DNA from: Saxidomus purpurata | Taxonomy: Eukaryota > Mollusca > Bivalvia > Venerida > Veneridae | Direction: 5' to 3' | Assembly: GCA_022818135.1 (NCBI GenBank) | Contig: JAFMSR010000005.1 | Coordinates: 23,699,272 to 23,763,271, forward strand | DNA: 64,000 bases | In this document: in pieces, positions 47,876 through 58,633 of the stretch | Layout of the letters: each line of letters starts with the position of its first letter | How positions within the stretch are numbered: position 1 is the first letter of the stretch | Notes under the pieces: generated by a model | What the model was told of the DNA's origin: nothing | Databases searched by the model: none | Seen by the model: the letters and a program-made list of their open reading frames with translations, nothing else | Position numbers and translations under genes: made by a program

Positions 47876-47948
47876 AGCCCCCAGTGAGGATCGAACTCAC
47901 GACCCCTGGTTTACAAGACCAGTGCTCTAACCACTGAGCTATGGAGGC
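47876..47948 (-). tRNA. tRNA-Thr(TGT)
   Basis: Identical in body to 45155-45227, minus strand. Its terminator is shorter (minus-strand TTTTC at about 47860-47864), 12 bases beyond the gene. The 5' flank shares 'gattaaaacatcgtatgat'-like sequence with the other Thr copies. Confidence 0.95.
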
Positions 47949-48427
47949 TGTCTTGTAACATCGCTACACTTCATTAAAACATAGTATGATACAAAATTCG
48001 TTAAATTTCAATGTTTGAATATTTTACTTCAAGTATTCAATAGAGCCGAATAGTTAGACGCCTTCACTAGTCATCTCAATAACCTTGGGTCGAAGATTTC
48101 AGCCCTGATACCAAACTTGCTCCCTTCACAAGAAGGTTGACAACATTTTATCGATGATGGTTGTCTTAGTCTGGTTCAGTTTTCTTAAAAACAATATTTA
48201 AGTTAACTGTCCGCTTTAAACCAGCTGCCGCATATACTAGTCGTGCTGAGATTGGCGTCAAAACCGCTGACAAAAAAGTCAAAACCACCTGGCACTAGTC
48301 ACCTCTTTAACAATGGTAACCTAAGTAGGGTCAAGAGGAAAATAAAATCGGGGATTGTGGAGGTCACGTCGTATTATGATAGGGTGAATAGCAATTTGAA
48401 AATGTTGAAATACACAATGTAGTTAAA

Positions 48428-48510
48428 TGAACCACAAGTTTATCGAAAACACAGATTTCTTATCTAGAGTCAAACGCGCTACCGTTACGTCACCGTTTCG
48501 TCACGGAGTT
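48428..48510 (-). pseudogene. dead tRNA-Trp
   Basis: It aligns to tRNA-Trp across its length, with the B box ruined (tttatcgaaaac), anticodon stem changes and a small duplication 'cgtcaccgtttcgtcacgg' in the acceptor region. It carries the shared 'gtcaaacgcg' change. Confidence 0.8.
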
Positions 48511-48799
48511 GTTATCTATTACCAATCTAACTACAGGTAATGTATAAACGATGTATTCGATAGCACAGAGATTAAATCACGTTTAATTGTTATCTAAACA
48601 AAGTAAATGAAATTTTGTCATCTGTATTTTGTTCTAAAGCATATCGTCAACATAATGTGAACAGTAAATACAACGTCCCATGGCAATTAGTTCAATAAAC
48701 ATGACGGACAAATTAATAAAAATAATGACTCATTTCCGATCTTACATATATATAAATACATATTTTTAATTAAAAAATACTTGATTTACGATATAAATG

Positions 48800-48881
48800 G
48801 CTGTGATGGCCGAGTGGTTAAGGCGTTGGACTTGAAATCCAATGGGCATTGCCCGCGCAGTTTCGAACCCTGCTCGCAGCG
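48800..48881 (+). tRNA. tRNA-Ser(TGA), one T-stem mismatch
   Basis: 82 nt. All arms are as in the intact copies, with anticodon TGA, except GCAGTTTCGAACCCTGC, where the last T-stem pair is lost by G to T. A TTTT run lies about 6 bases downstream. It may still be transcribed, because the core B box (TTCGAACCC) remains. Its duplicate at 57998 lacks this change, so it occurred after the duplication. Confidence 0.8.
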
Positions 48882-49509
48882 CAGAATTTTGTAATGTAAA
48901 CAAAAAGCGTTTACTTATTACTTTATAATCCAAACAGCGTTTTGAGGTCTATTTTGTGCGAGTTGTTTGACACCAAGTTCAAACTAAAGCTATAAGAATT
49001 TGTATAAAAGTTAAATAGGGGAAGTATTTTATCTAACACCCTTTATCAGAAGATCATATTTACAGATGCAATACGGTCAAAACTGATTATTTGTTCATTA
49101 ACCATGAACTTTATTACCATGAACTTTAACTTTTACGTTTCTATCACCAACAAGTATTAAGTCAACCATGACGCAGACTTTAATAGTGCTTCGAAGAGGG
49201 TCGCATGGACAAGGCCGTGATTACAAAAAGATCATTTGATTTTCACACGTGACTTTGTTTAATGAAAATAATAATAAAAATTATCTAAGATTATAACGTC
49301 ATTTAAAGCATCTTTTAGAAACACTGTTTCAAGACTTTGTTCATGATGGAAGTTATATTGGAAGCACAGAATCTTTCAAATACAACGTAAGTGCCGTGGT
49401 GCAGCGGTATGGGCACAGACTCCAGATCTAGACTAAGAGTATTTGAAAAATTATCACAAAAATATAGCACAATGCCAGTGGACTGAACATTGATTAACCT
49501 GTATTGATG

Positions 49510-50835
49510 TAAACAATAACTTATCTGCAGCCAAGATATTCTTAAACTGCTTGTCCCTATCAGATTAAGGCTCATTTTCATAGGCACCAGGACGCGCAGA
49601 GTCCTCTGTTTCGGTACCATAAATATCTTCAAACTCCACATACTCTCCATCTTTCAACAAAGTGAAGGTCCATAAAGACGTTTTCTGGAATTCTCGGGAG
49701 ATTGATCATACAGTAAGATTACGTCTCGGACAAGCACTTTTTAAGCTGTGGAAACAAGGAAGAAGTAAAAACAATATTCAGAGTTAAAAGTGTTTTCATA
49801 ATCATTTTGTAAACAGAACTGTTACACAATAGTATTGATATGACAATGACACCTTTGATGAAATATTATTTTGAAAACTTCATAACTTTCTATGTAATTC
49901 ATGTGTAAAATAGGACCTGAGAGGTTTTTTATTAATGTAATTGTGCACAGATATGATACCTGAAACATGTAGTGTCTTTTTCTTCCATTGGTACCTAAGA
50001 ATGCTTGAAACCTTGGAGGTTCCCAGGTTTTTCTGTCCTTTAGTCTCATTGCATGATCCTTGACCTGAATGAGGTTGCTCAAATCCTCAAGTTCTTCTGT
50101 AGTTGCAGAATCATGGACGATGATTGGCTCTCCAGTCCATTTCAGTTTTCCAAAGCGTTCTTTTAAAATGGATGATATGATGGCTTGCTTCAAAGATGGG
50201 TTTCTTGTAGCAGCATTTCTTATTGTATTCAGGGAGTTTAATGACTTTGCCTGCAATTCGAACTCTGCATTCATCTTAGGTCGATCCAGGAATTTTGCAA
50301 AGCTGAGTTTAAAGTGCTCATCACACGCTCTGCAGTGTTATGGTAGCTTTGTGCAGGAACAGACCTGACTGCAACAATCATATCTAAGTCTAAGACAATG
50401 AATTCAAGGAGACAGCACAACCGTACAGACTGATACGTTGTCATGTGATCAGGACCACCATATGTGTATCTACAAAGAATTGGGAGATAGCATTAACATC
50501 AGTGTCACTGTAATGTCATCTTATAATCTTAACAGTATCTTTATTGTGTCGCAGAGGGGGGAGGATGTTTCGAACATTTTGTCTTTTACTGTAACACGAA
50601 CAGTCCCTCTGTAAAAACTATCATGCACTGACTCGGGGATTTCAATAAGAAAACACACTGAAGGCACAACTCCTGCCGCGTGAAAGTCATGATCTAATGC
50701 CAATCTTTCCCATCATTGGCAACTATACCCCCGTGATGTGGTCGAACTCCTGTAGACAAAGGATGGCCCGGTACACCTACAATTGCTTTATTATCTTGAG
50801 ACTTGAACATACAAAATTCTCTCCATTTAACAGCA
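49510..50835 (-). pseudogene. transposase-like gene, 3' half, broken copy A
   Basis: Minus strand, paralogous to 58634-59808. A 150-codon frame (50274-49822) covers the part after the NPAER motif and runs on to a donor-like CAG/GTATCA near 49962. Upstream, single-base deletions (for example 'gagatagcatt' for 'gagatcagcatt') and a 4-base deletion break the frame. In the next exon (about 49510-49700) there is an in-frame stop (GAGCCTTAA) where copy B has a lysine codon, and the GTAAGT donor has become ATAAGT. The 5' exons are absent because the duplication ends here. It cannot make the protein. Its value is that it keeps a tryptophan codon that is a stop in copy B. Confidence 0.75.
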
Positions 50836-50998
50836 AATGATTTTAGTAATAGAAATTGCTCACTGTTCACATCATTTTGGATTACTATTTGTACATTTTC
50901 ATTACATGTACTTGAATTGTGAAGTCTTTCAACTTAAACGTCTTCTTTACGATGACTCTAAGTTATCAGAATTCACATTTTGGTATTTACGAAATATA

Positions 50999-51066
50999 GC
51001 TGTGATAGCCGATTGGTTATGGCGCTGGTCGTGAATTCCAATGGTGTTCAAACCCTTCTAGCAGAG
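50999..51066 (+). pseudogene. dead tRNA-Ser lacking the variable arm
   Basis: GCTGTGATAGCCGATTGGTT starts the copy. The anticodon region reads GGTCGTGAATTCC, and the variable arm is deleted exactly as in 42867-42934. Confidence 0.75.
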
Positions 51067-51767
51067 GATACGTATCATTTTGTAGATTAAATGTAAGGTA
51101 GCAGCACGTTACTTTGTACTAGCTTTTAAAAATCTATTTTAAAGTGGATCGTTTATCATTGATATTAGCAAGATAGAGACTGTCCTGGTGTTATGGGAAA
51201 TGTACCCAAGTAGAAAATTAGATAAACATCTATGCAGAAATTTCCTAACTCATGGCGAAAGAGAAGATTACCACTGAAAATGACTAAATACCGCCTGCAT
51301 TTACGGTATATTTTACTTATATTCCCGAAAGGAAATTATAAATTTATTACGTCATTGAAGTCATCTTTGGATACATCGTTTTACAAATTTGTCACTGATG
51401 AATTTTCGCTGCTGCTGTTGTAACTATAACAATTAGCAATAGTGGTATCAAAATATAAGCTGTCATTATATGTATATGTGCTAAATTATAATTATCTTGG
51501 TAAGATTAATCCTTTAAGGATTTCAGTTAAGTGAATATGTACTGCTTGATTAGAAATACGTCACTCTTGATCACATAGCTATTTCGTCTGTTACAAATAA
51601 GAAATCATTGATTGGGTTTATCATCAGGTTAAGTTTGAAGCTAAAACACATTAATCTAATTTATGAATAGGGATATTAATTAAGCACATGGCTGCATTGG
51701 TGTTTTTGAATACTATTAACGTGAGGAAGAAACAAAATCTAAGGCAGTTTTTATAAAACAAAAAATT

Positions 51768-51839
51768 TGACCCCGACGTGATTCGAACACGCAACCTTCT
51801 GATCTGGAGTCAGACGCGCTACCGTTGCGCCACGGAGTC
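51768..51839 (-). tRNA. tRNA-Trp(CCA)
   Basis: 72 nt on the minus strand, identical in body to the copies at 35398 and 40144. The terminator is a six-T run on the minus strand (plus-strand aaaaaa at 51760-51765). The 5' flank is shared with the other Trp copies. Confidence 0.95.
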
Positions 51840-53005
51840 GATATTCAATGCTTTCAAATATTTTGTCTAGATTGTGTCATAACTATCACATTCAACTGCA
51901 TAATAGTGTTATTGATATTGTTTTCGTTTGTCTGTCCTGAATATATTCCAATGAATAAGCACTGCATTAGTACATATTATAAAAGCCACAATGGAAAACG
52001 ACCTTCGTGATTTATTTAATTAACCATGCATGCTTTTATACAATATATTTTACTGTTAACTAATAATAACCTATGCGAATTAATATTGATAGAAGATGAC
52101 GCAAAACCTCATACATACACTGAACGTTTTCAAATATCATTTTCAAATGTAGCTTCACAATTAATTCAGCTCAGCAACCTAAATTAATTTGATTTGTTTA
52201 GCATACAATCGATTGAAGCCAAAGACTGCCGGGACAATGTACTTTTCTTTCATAGGACCTTTCTGCGAGTACAGAGACAACTGCACGCTACATGAATATT
52301 AGGTTCTTGGAAAGATACAACAAAAGGCAGCGTATCATCTGAGATTACATCTACTGACTGACTGGCAGTATCAAAACATATCTGTTTTCAAATTAAATAC
52401 ATCTTTCTTTTTAAGATTTGTAAACAAATATTTACATCAGTTTCTAAATTCAATGGCAAGACAGTACCAAGGCGATTCATTCAACACACACGACGGACAG
52501 AGATAAATAAAAAAAATACTTCCACAATAGCTGAACTTCTTAAAGCTGCTTGCTCTCAGTTACCGTTGAAAAACTTTTTTTTTCTAAAATTTGACATACT
52601 TATTTATCAATATGAAACTTAAGGTTATTTCAAAAGCGCTTTTGAATTTGGTAGCGTATTTTTTTTTTTAATTTAGAGATATATGTGACAAGAATTTATA
52701 CTGGAGCCTTATAATATGACCATATGTTCTAAAATACGTTATTTTCATACAGTTTGAAGAACTTTATTTTTTTACCATAATCTGACAGCGAGCAGCTTTA
52801 AAACATCAAGTAATTTGCTTATGGTATGTGGAGTTTTGATCGCATTTTACTGCACATTTGTTTCAATTATTGACAGGAATGATAGTGATAACAAGGCGTC
52901 TACATTTACTTTGAATATTGAATATTTTAACATCATTAAATAGCGACTTTTGAAGTAAAATATTTCAAACATGGACATTGAATGTATCATATACTGGTAT
53001 GAAAT

Positions 53006-53087
53006 GCTGTGATGGCCGAGTGGTTAAGGCGTTGGACTTGAAATCCAATGGGCATTGCCCGCGCAGGTTCGAACCCTGCTCGCAGCG
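53006..53087 (+). tRNA. tRNA-Ser(TGA)
   Basis: 82 nt, no lesions. The acceptor GCTGTGA/TCGCAGC includes one G-U. The D arm is GGCCGAGTGGTTAAGGC, the anticodon loop CTTGAAA, the variable arm GGGC-ATT-GCCC and the T arm GCAGGTTCGAACCCTGC. The discriminator is G, as is usual for Ser. TTTT follows at about 53092. It lies only 135 bp from the convergent tRNA-Trp at 53223. Confidence 0.96.
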
Positions 53088-53222
53088 TATACTTTTGTAT
53101 ACACAATTTGGTATAATTTATGAGAAGGTATATTAATAAAGCACATGGCTATTATGATGTTTTAGAATACTATTAACCTGAGGAAGAAATCTTAATAGGC
53201 AGTCTTATTGAGAAAAAAAGTT

Positions 53223-53294
53223 TGACCCCGACGTGATTCGAACACGCAACCTTCTGATCTGGAGTCAGACGCGCTACCGTTGCGCCACAGAGCC
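53223..53294 (-). tRNA. tRNA-Trp(CCA), acceptor variant
   Basis: 72 nt on the minus strand, with the same anticodon, D and T arms as the other Trp genes. The 5' acceptor strand is GGCTCTG in place of GACTCCG. All seven positions can still pair, but now through three G-U pairs. A seven-T terminator is present (plus-strand aaaaaaa at about 53213-53219). It may be functional but weakened. Confidence 0.85.
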
Positions 53295-53509
53295 GACTTA
53301 CAAATGCTCCAAAAATTAAATGTTTACGTCTTCTTTCTATTATCTGAATTAAATACATAAAACCGTTGATTTGATTTCAATAGACAGATATTTTCGTGTC
53401 ATTGACCAGTCCGTCACATTCATTTAGTTAAGAGCCAACTTTGTTACTAGTCTTTCGGCGTTAGCTGACTAAGCTCCAGTTTGACGCACCCTTTGGACCA
53501 ATCCAATCT

Positions 53510-53727
53510 TTAAAAAATGGTCGGCGAACTTTTTAGTATATGAAAGGGAGTGGTAGCTTGTTTCGAAAGTAAAACATCTTGTCAAGTTTAATGTTTATGC
53601 AGTCAGTAGGCGCCAAAATATTACAGGGTGAGGAAAACTATGCACCCTGACAGGAACTCGAACCCATGCCCCATCGCTTTCAGAGATACAAGTGCGAATT
53701 CTCTCCGGGCAGAGCTAAACGGGTGCT
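53510..53727 (-). mobile_element. tRNA-derived SINE, conserved 3' module family
   Basis: Most complete minus-strand member. It has the head GCACCCGTTTAGCTCTGCCC, B box, TTTGGCGCCTACTGACTG, and AAGCTACCACTCCCTTTCAT. It ends with the block AAAAAGTTCGCCGACCATTT, which matches the 3' ends at 27331 and 62216. Confidence 0.75.
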
Positions 53728-54061
53728 TACACAATTTGTTTCCAAAAATTGTGGTTAAGTCCGTACTATGACATGTGCTTCAGGAACTCAGACTTAGTCC
53801 TTGCTTTTCATATGTTGAGTACTTTTTTAAATCATAGAAATAAACGGAAACGGGTCACTGAGGCAAGACAACATAAGCTTTAGTGTAATGATCATTGTCC
53901 AATTGACTCTGAAAGACTTTTGCAAAGTACGAAACTTTGAGCATCTTAAAAACATTTCTTACGATTTAATTATGTTTTAAGCAATTAATTTCAACATACG
54001 TTTGTAATAAAAATACATGTAAATGTTTAGATTGATTTTATAGAAAAAACATTGTACTTAA

Positions 54062-54134
54062 AGCCCCCAGTGAGGATCGAACTCACGACCCCTGGTTTAC
54101 AAGACCAGTGCTCTAACCACTGAGCTATGGAGGC
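54062..54134 (-). tRNA. tRNA-Thr(TGT)
   Basis: Identical in body to the other three Thr copies, minus strand. The terminator region is weaker: the minus-strand downstream reads AAGTACAATGTTTTTTCTAT, with six T about 12 bases on. Duplicate of 45155. Confidence 0.95.
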
Positions 54135-54646
54135 ACTTTTTTACCAGTCGCTAGACTTGATTAAAACATCGTATGATATATATGCCATTCAATGTCCATG
54201 TTTGAAATATTTTAATTCAAAAGTCGCTATTTAATGATGTTAAAATATTCAATATTCAAAGTAAATGTAGACGCCTTGTTATCACTATTCCTGTCAATAA
54301 CTGAGGGTCGAAGACTTCAGCCCTGGTATCCGCCTGGCATCCAATGTAAGACGTTTGACGATATCTTATAGATGATGTTAGTCTTGGTATCGGACCGGTT
54401 CGTTCTTAATGATATCCAACCGGTTAAACTCTTGCTATGGCCGTGTGCACTGTTCAAGTTAACTGCCCGCTTTAAATAGCTGCCGCATATAGTGTGATAA
54501 AGGCCTCTAAGCCGCTGACCAACTGGTCACCACTTCAACAATAATAGCCAATGTAGGGTCAATAGGAAAATAACATCTGGGATTGTGGAGGTCACGTCGT
54601 ATTATGACATGCTAAATAGCAATTTAAAAATTTAAGTATTGTTAAG

Positions 54647-54704
54647 TGAACCAGATGTGATTCGAACACTGGAGTCAAACGCGAAACCGTTACGTCGCGG
54701 AGTT
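54647..54704 (-). pseudogene. dead tRNA-Trp
   Basis: Like 45678-45725, it keeps 'gtgattcgaacactggagtc' but lacks the segment between B box and anticodon. The acceptor side (cgtcgcggagtt) is better preserved here. It has the shared 'gtcaaacgcg' change plus 'gaaaccgt'. Confidence 0.8.
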
Positions 54705-55066
54705 GATATCTTATACCAATCAAAATCCAAGTTATTCATAGACTACAGTGTATTCGAAGGTACATGTATAGAGATAAAAACACGTTTAATTGGCATGTAC
54801 AAACCATAGTCTGTTATCTAAAAAACTAAATATAATTTTATCATCTGTATTTTTTTACCTCTCTCACTATCATCAATATATTAACGTATGTGAAAACCAT
54901 GGTAATTAGTTCAATTAACATGACCGACAGATTAATAAATGAGAAAGACCTGGTATTCTAGTATCAACTTCAAAAATCACGTAAATTTCTTAAGCTTTAA
55001 TTAATAATGGATCTATTTCCTTCTAACATATTTTAATTAACAAATAATTTACATATGAAATAAATA

Positions 55067-55148
55067 GCTGTGATGCCCGGCTGGTTTAGGTATTGGACTT
55101 GAAATCTAATAGGAATTGCCCGCGCATGTCCGAACCATGCTCGCAGCG
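55067..55148 (+). pseudogene. dead tRNA-Ser
   Basis: Duplicate of 46095-46176, with the same D-arm, anticodon-stem and T-arm lesions plus private changes (GGTTTAGG, accatgc). Confidence 0.85.
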
Positions 55149-55449
55149 CATACTTTGGCACTGTAAATAAATAGCGTGTTACTCTATAATCCAAATAGCT
55201 TTTTGAGGTTTAATATTGAGTGATTATTGAAATTGTATTAAAGTTAGATAGTGGAAGTATTATTTGTTACGGTTCCAGATTGAAAAAAACTTACATACCA
55301 ACAAATAATAAAACACAGGAAACTCCGCTGAAAGAAATAGTTCGAAGCGGAGTTATATATACAGTTTATTTGCCTATACTCATTGAAATGTCATATTCAC
55401 AGAAAATGCAATGAGTTACCGCCGGCAATTAAGTAAGTAACTTACCGGC

Positions 55450-55544
55450 ATAAAAACAAAAACAATATCAAACAGGGAATGCCACATACCCAAAACGCAG
55501 CCTCCCCAAAACGAGCCCCACAGCACCCAGAAGTGCACACCACC

Positions 55545-55596
<52 letters not shown>

Positions 55597-55598
55597 CC
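55450..55598 (-). mobile_element. 3' fragment of a dispersed element with (CA)n
   Basis: Absent from copy A at 46430. The sequence is the reverse complement of the right part of the element at 60640-60940: the 'aacgagccccacagcaccca' block and the 'gaagtgcacaccaccaacac' block. It ends in a (CA)n run at 55546-55594. The simple A-rich end beyond 'tgtttgatattgtttttg' (minus strand) and the insertion between otherwise matching flanks suggest a 5'-truncated retroposon. Confidence 0.65.
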
Positions 55599-57105
55599 AC
55601 TTACATGCCACAGAAGTTTTCAATTTTCTGTTTCAGACTTCGTATAATTAACATAAATTACTAACAAATCTGTTGACGGAAATAATGTGTCCTACATGTA
55701 CAGTTGGAGCACTGTATAGAACCTGTATAGCATGCGCCCATTTACTACTGTTAGATTACGATGGGTAGTAGTGTACTTTGCGTTTGCCTGTTTTGTTTGG
55801 CTATGATAAACTTGCAGGTAATGTATTTGATAGCCTAGCGTGAAAAAATACTTGAACTCAATTTAAATGGGTAAGCATTTTGTATTGAATAATTTATATC
55901 ATTTATGTCATTATTAAGTGGAGATACATTCCTCAGACTTGATTTTAAGGCTGCGTTTAAACTGCTGTAGCAGATTTTAATTTTTGCTTTTAGACGCCTA
56001 GTATTTTTGGAAGTATGCTAACAATCTGTTTTCCTCAAACGGGAGATCTGAGCATGCGCTAGGCTCAAAAACGTAATATACAAAAAAAACATTTTACTCT
56101 ACAGACCTTAAACAAGCCTTTATGCGCGCATGAACCCAAGCTATAACAGTTGTTGGTTGCTGGTTGTACCAGATGAAGCAGAGTTTAAAAGTATGACACT
56201 CTGACATAGTCCTGTCCGTACCTGTCAGTTTCATTAACCGAATTGAAGTATTTCGGTATGCACTAACCACTTCCGTTTTGGTTTGTAATAAGCATCAGCA
56301 AAGGTCAAGTTTTGATTACTAAATGAGATGTGATAAGGTCACAATTTAGTTAAGCTTGACGCACTGTGGCTAAGACTGTGCAAGGAGTCAACAGTGCTGC
56401 GAAGAATGTTGACTTGACTAGACCGATATTGTCAAAACGTTGATTTTATGCATGAACATTTTTACCATTTTGTAGTTTCAGTCAACGATTAAAAATATGT
56501 ACTTATACTTAAAAGCTATTATTTGTTCTAGAAGAACGTTGCAAAGGTGGACCATTCAAAACCTAGGCACACCATAGTTCTTTCTTCCTGTGCTACATGT
56601 CAATGTACAACATACTATGTGTACAAAGTTTCACTAGATCATTACGTATAGGTGTAAAATTGAACTTTTTGTTAAGTAGAATGTGACACAAGCAACATTT
56701 GGTTTGGTTTATCGTGTCACTGATTTCTTTTTGTTAATTCGTAAGGACAAATTTATCTTTTGTAAGATTTGTTTCTTTTGTCAAGTTTAATACACAATCG
56801 GTTTATCTTTAGTGTGCGGCTTTGGCTTTGAATAAACCGAACAAACTTGAAGCATTGCAATTTGGTTTTGTCAGCAGTTTTATGCTGTACTCATGTTATA
56901 CCGGGTCGCTGAGGCGAGACGACATTAGCATAGGGAAAGACTATTGTGCATATGCATTACGAGAATTAACTGAGTATCAAACTTTGAGCATCTTAAAAGT
57001 CTTTCTTACAATTAAATATATAAATTTATATTACATTTAAACATACATGCATTTTTGTGCAACAAAAACAAATATTTAGATTTTATAGAAAAAATGTGTA
57101 GGTAA

Positions 57106-57178
57106 AGCCCCCAGTGAGGATCGAACTCACGACCCCTGGTTTACAAGACCAGTGCTCTAACCACTGAGCTATGGAGGC
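57106..57178 (-). tRNA. tRNA-Thr(TGT)
   Basis: Identical in body to the other Thr copies. Minus-strand downstream T run of five at about 57091-57095. Duplicate of 47876. Confidence 0.95.
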
Positions 57179-57629
57179 TGCCTTTTCACACCGCTAAACT
57201 TGATTAAAACATCGTATGATACAACATTCGTTAAATTTCAATGTTTGAATATTTTACTTCAAATATTCAATAGAGCCGAATAGTTAGACGCCTTCACTAG
57301 TCATCACAATAAGTTTGATCGAAGATTTCAGCCCTGATACCCCACTTGCTCCCTATACAAGAAGGTTGACAATATGTTATCGATGATGGTTGTCTTGGCC
57401 TGGTTCTTCTTATAAACAATAACTTAAAGTTAACTGCCCGCTTTAAACAGCTGCCGTATATAGTGCTGAGATAGGCGTCAACATCGCTGACAAAAAAGTC
57501 AATACAACCTGGCACTAGTCACCTCTTTAACAATTGTAACCTAAGTAGGGTCAATAGGAAAATAAAATCGGGGATTATGGAGGTCATGTCGTATTATGAT
57601 AGCAATTTGAAAATGTTAAAATAGTTAAA

Positions 57630-57703
57630 TGAACCAGAAGTGAATCGAACACACAATTTTCTTTTGTAGAGAGTCAAACGCGCTACCGTTACGTCACGGA
57701 GTT
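57630..57703 (-). pseudogene. dead tRNA-Trp
   Basis: Full-length alignment to tRNA-Trp with a changed B box (gtgaatcgaacac), altered anticodon region (ttttcttttgtagagagtca) and the shared 'gtcaaacgcg'. Duplicate of 48428. Confidence 0.8.
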
Positions 57704-57997
57704 GTTATCTTATACCAATCTAACTACAGGTAATGTATAAATTTCGATGTATTCGATAGTACAGAGATAAAATCACGTCTAATTGTTATCTAAACAAAGT
57801 AAATAAAATTGTATCATCTGTTTTTTGTTCTCATGCTATCGTCAACATAATGTGAACAGTAAATACAACGTCCTATGGCAATTAGATCAATAAACATGAC
57901 TGACAAATTAATAAATTAATGGAAAACTATGTAATAATGACTCATTTCCGATCTTACATATTTGTAAATAAACAATACTTGATTTATGATATAAATG

Positions 57998-58079
57998 GCT
58001 GTGATGGCCGAGTGGTTAAGGCGTTGGACTTGAAATCCAATGGGCATTGCCCGCGCAGGTTCGAACCCTGCTCGCAGCG
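57998..58079 (+). tRNA. tRNA-Ser(TGA)
   Basis: 82 nt, identical to 53006-53087, no lesions. TTTT follows at about 58085. A TATAAAT sequence lies directly upstream (57990-57996), as in the copy at 48800. Confidence 0.96.
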
Positions 58080-58633
58080 TATAATTTTGTAATGTAAACA
58101 AAAAGCGTTATTACTTTATGATCCAGACAGCTTTTTGAGGTTAATTTTGTGTGAGTTGTTTGACACCAGTTTCAAATTAAAGCTATGAGAATTTATATAA
58201 AAGTTAAATAGAGGAAGTATTTTATCTTACATCCTTCATCAGAAAATCATATTTAGAGATGCAATACGGTCAAAACTGGTTATTTGTTGTGCTTCGAAGA
58301 GGGTCGCATTGATAAGGCCGTGATTGCAAAAAAGATCATTTGATTTTCACACGTGACTTGATTTTCACGTTTTTAATGAAAATAATAATAAATATTATTT
58401 AAGATTATTACATCATTTAAAGCATCTTTTAGAAACACTGTTTTTAGACTTTGTTCATGATGGAAGTTTTATTGGAAGCACAGAATCTTTCAAATACAAG
58501 GTAAGTGTCGTGGTGCAGCGGTATGGGCACTGACTCTAGATATGTGTGTATTTGAAAAATTATCACAAAAATATAGCACTATGCCAGTTGATTGAACATT
58601 GATTAACCTGTATTGATGTAAACAACAACTTAC

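Larger units (their letters stand above)
44510..50868. repeat. large segmental duplication, copy A
   Basis: Collinear with 53108-59786 at an offset of about 8.6-9.2 kb. It contains in order: a truncated Trp, a SINE, Thr, dead Trp, dead Ser, Thr, dead Trp, Ser, and the 3' half of a transposase-like pseudogene. It ends within 'gaaattgctcactgtt', where sequence switches to duplication unit 3. Spacers of 0.3-1.7 kb between the listed features hold no other recognised gene. Confidence 0.85.
50869..53087. repeat. tRNA cluster duplication unit 3
   Basis: Starts at 'cacatcattttggattacta', joined directly to the truncated transposase-like pseudogene. The order is spacer, dead Ser, 'atgcagaaatttcctaactc' block, tRNA-Trp, 'cagctcagcaacctaaatt' block and tRNA-Ser. 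It is the same order as unit 1 without the 2.7-kb element. The stretch 52390-52980 has no recognised gene. Confidence 0.7.

Noticed and set aside
49315..49650. 111-residue frame MESMWSLKIFMVPKQRT
   Set aside because: It is a shifted frame of the transposase-like exon; the real frame is shown by comparison with 58634-58848.
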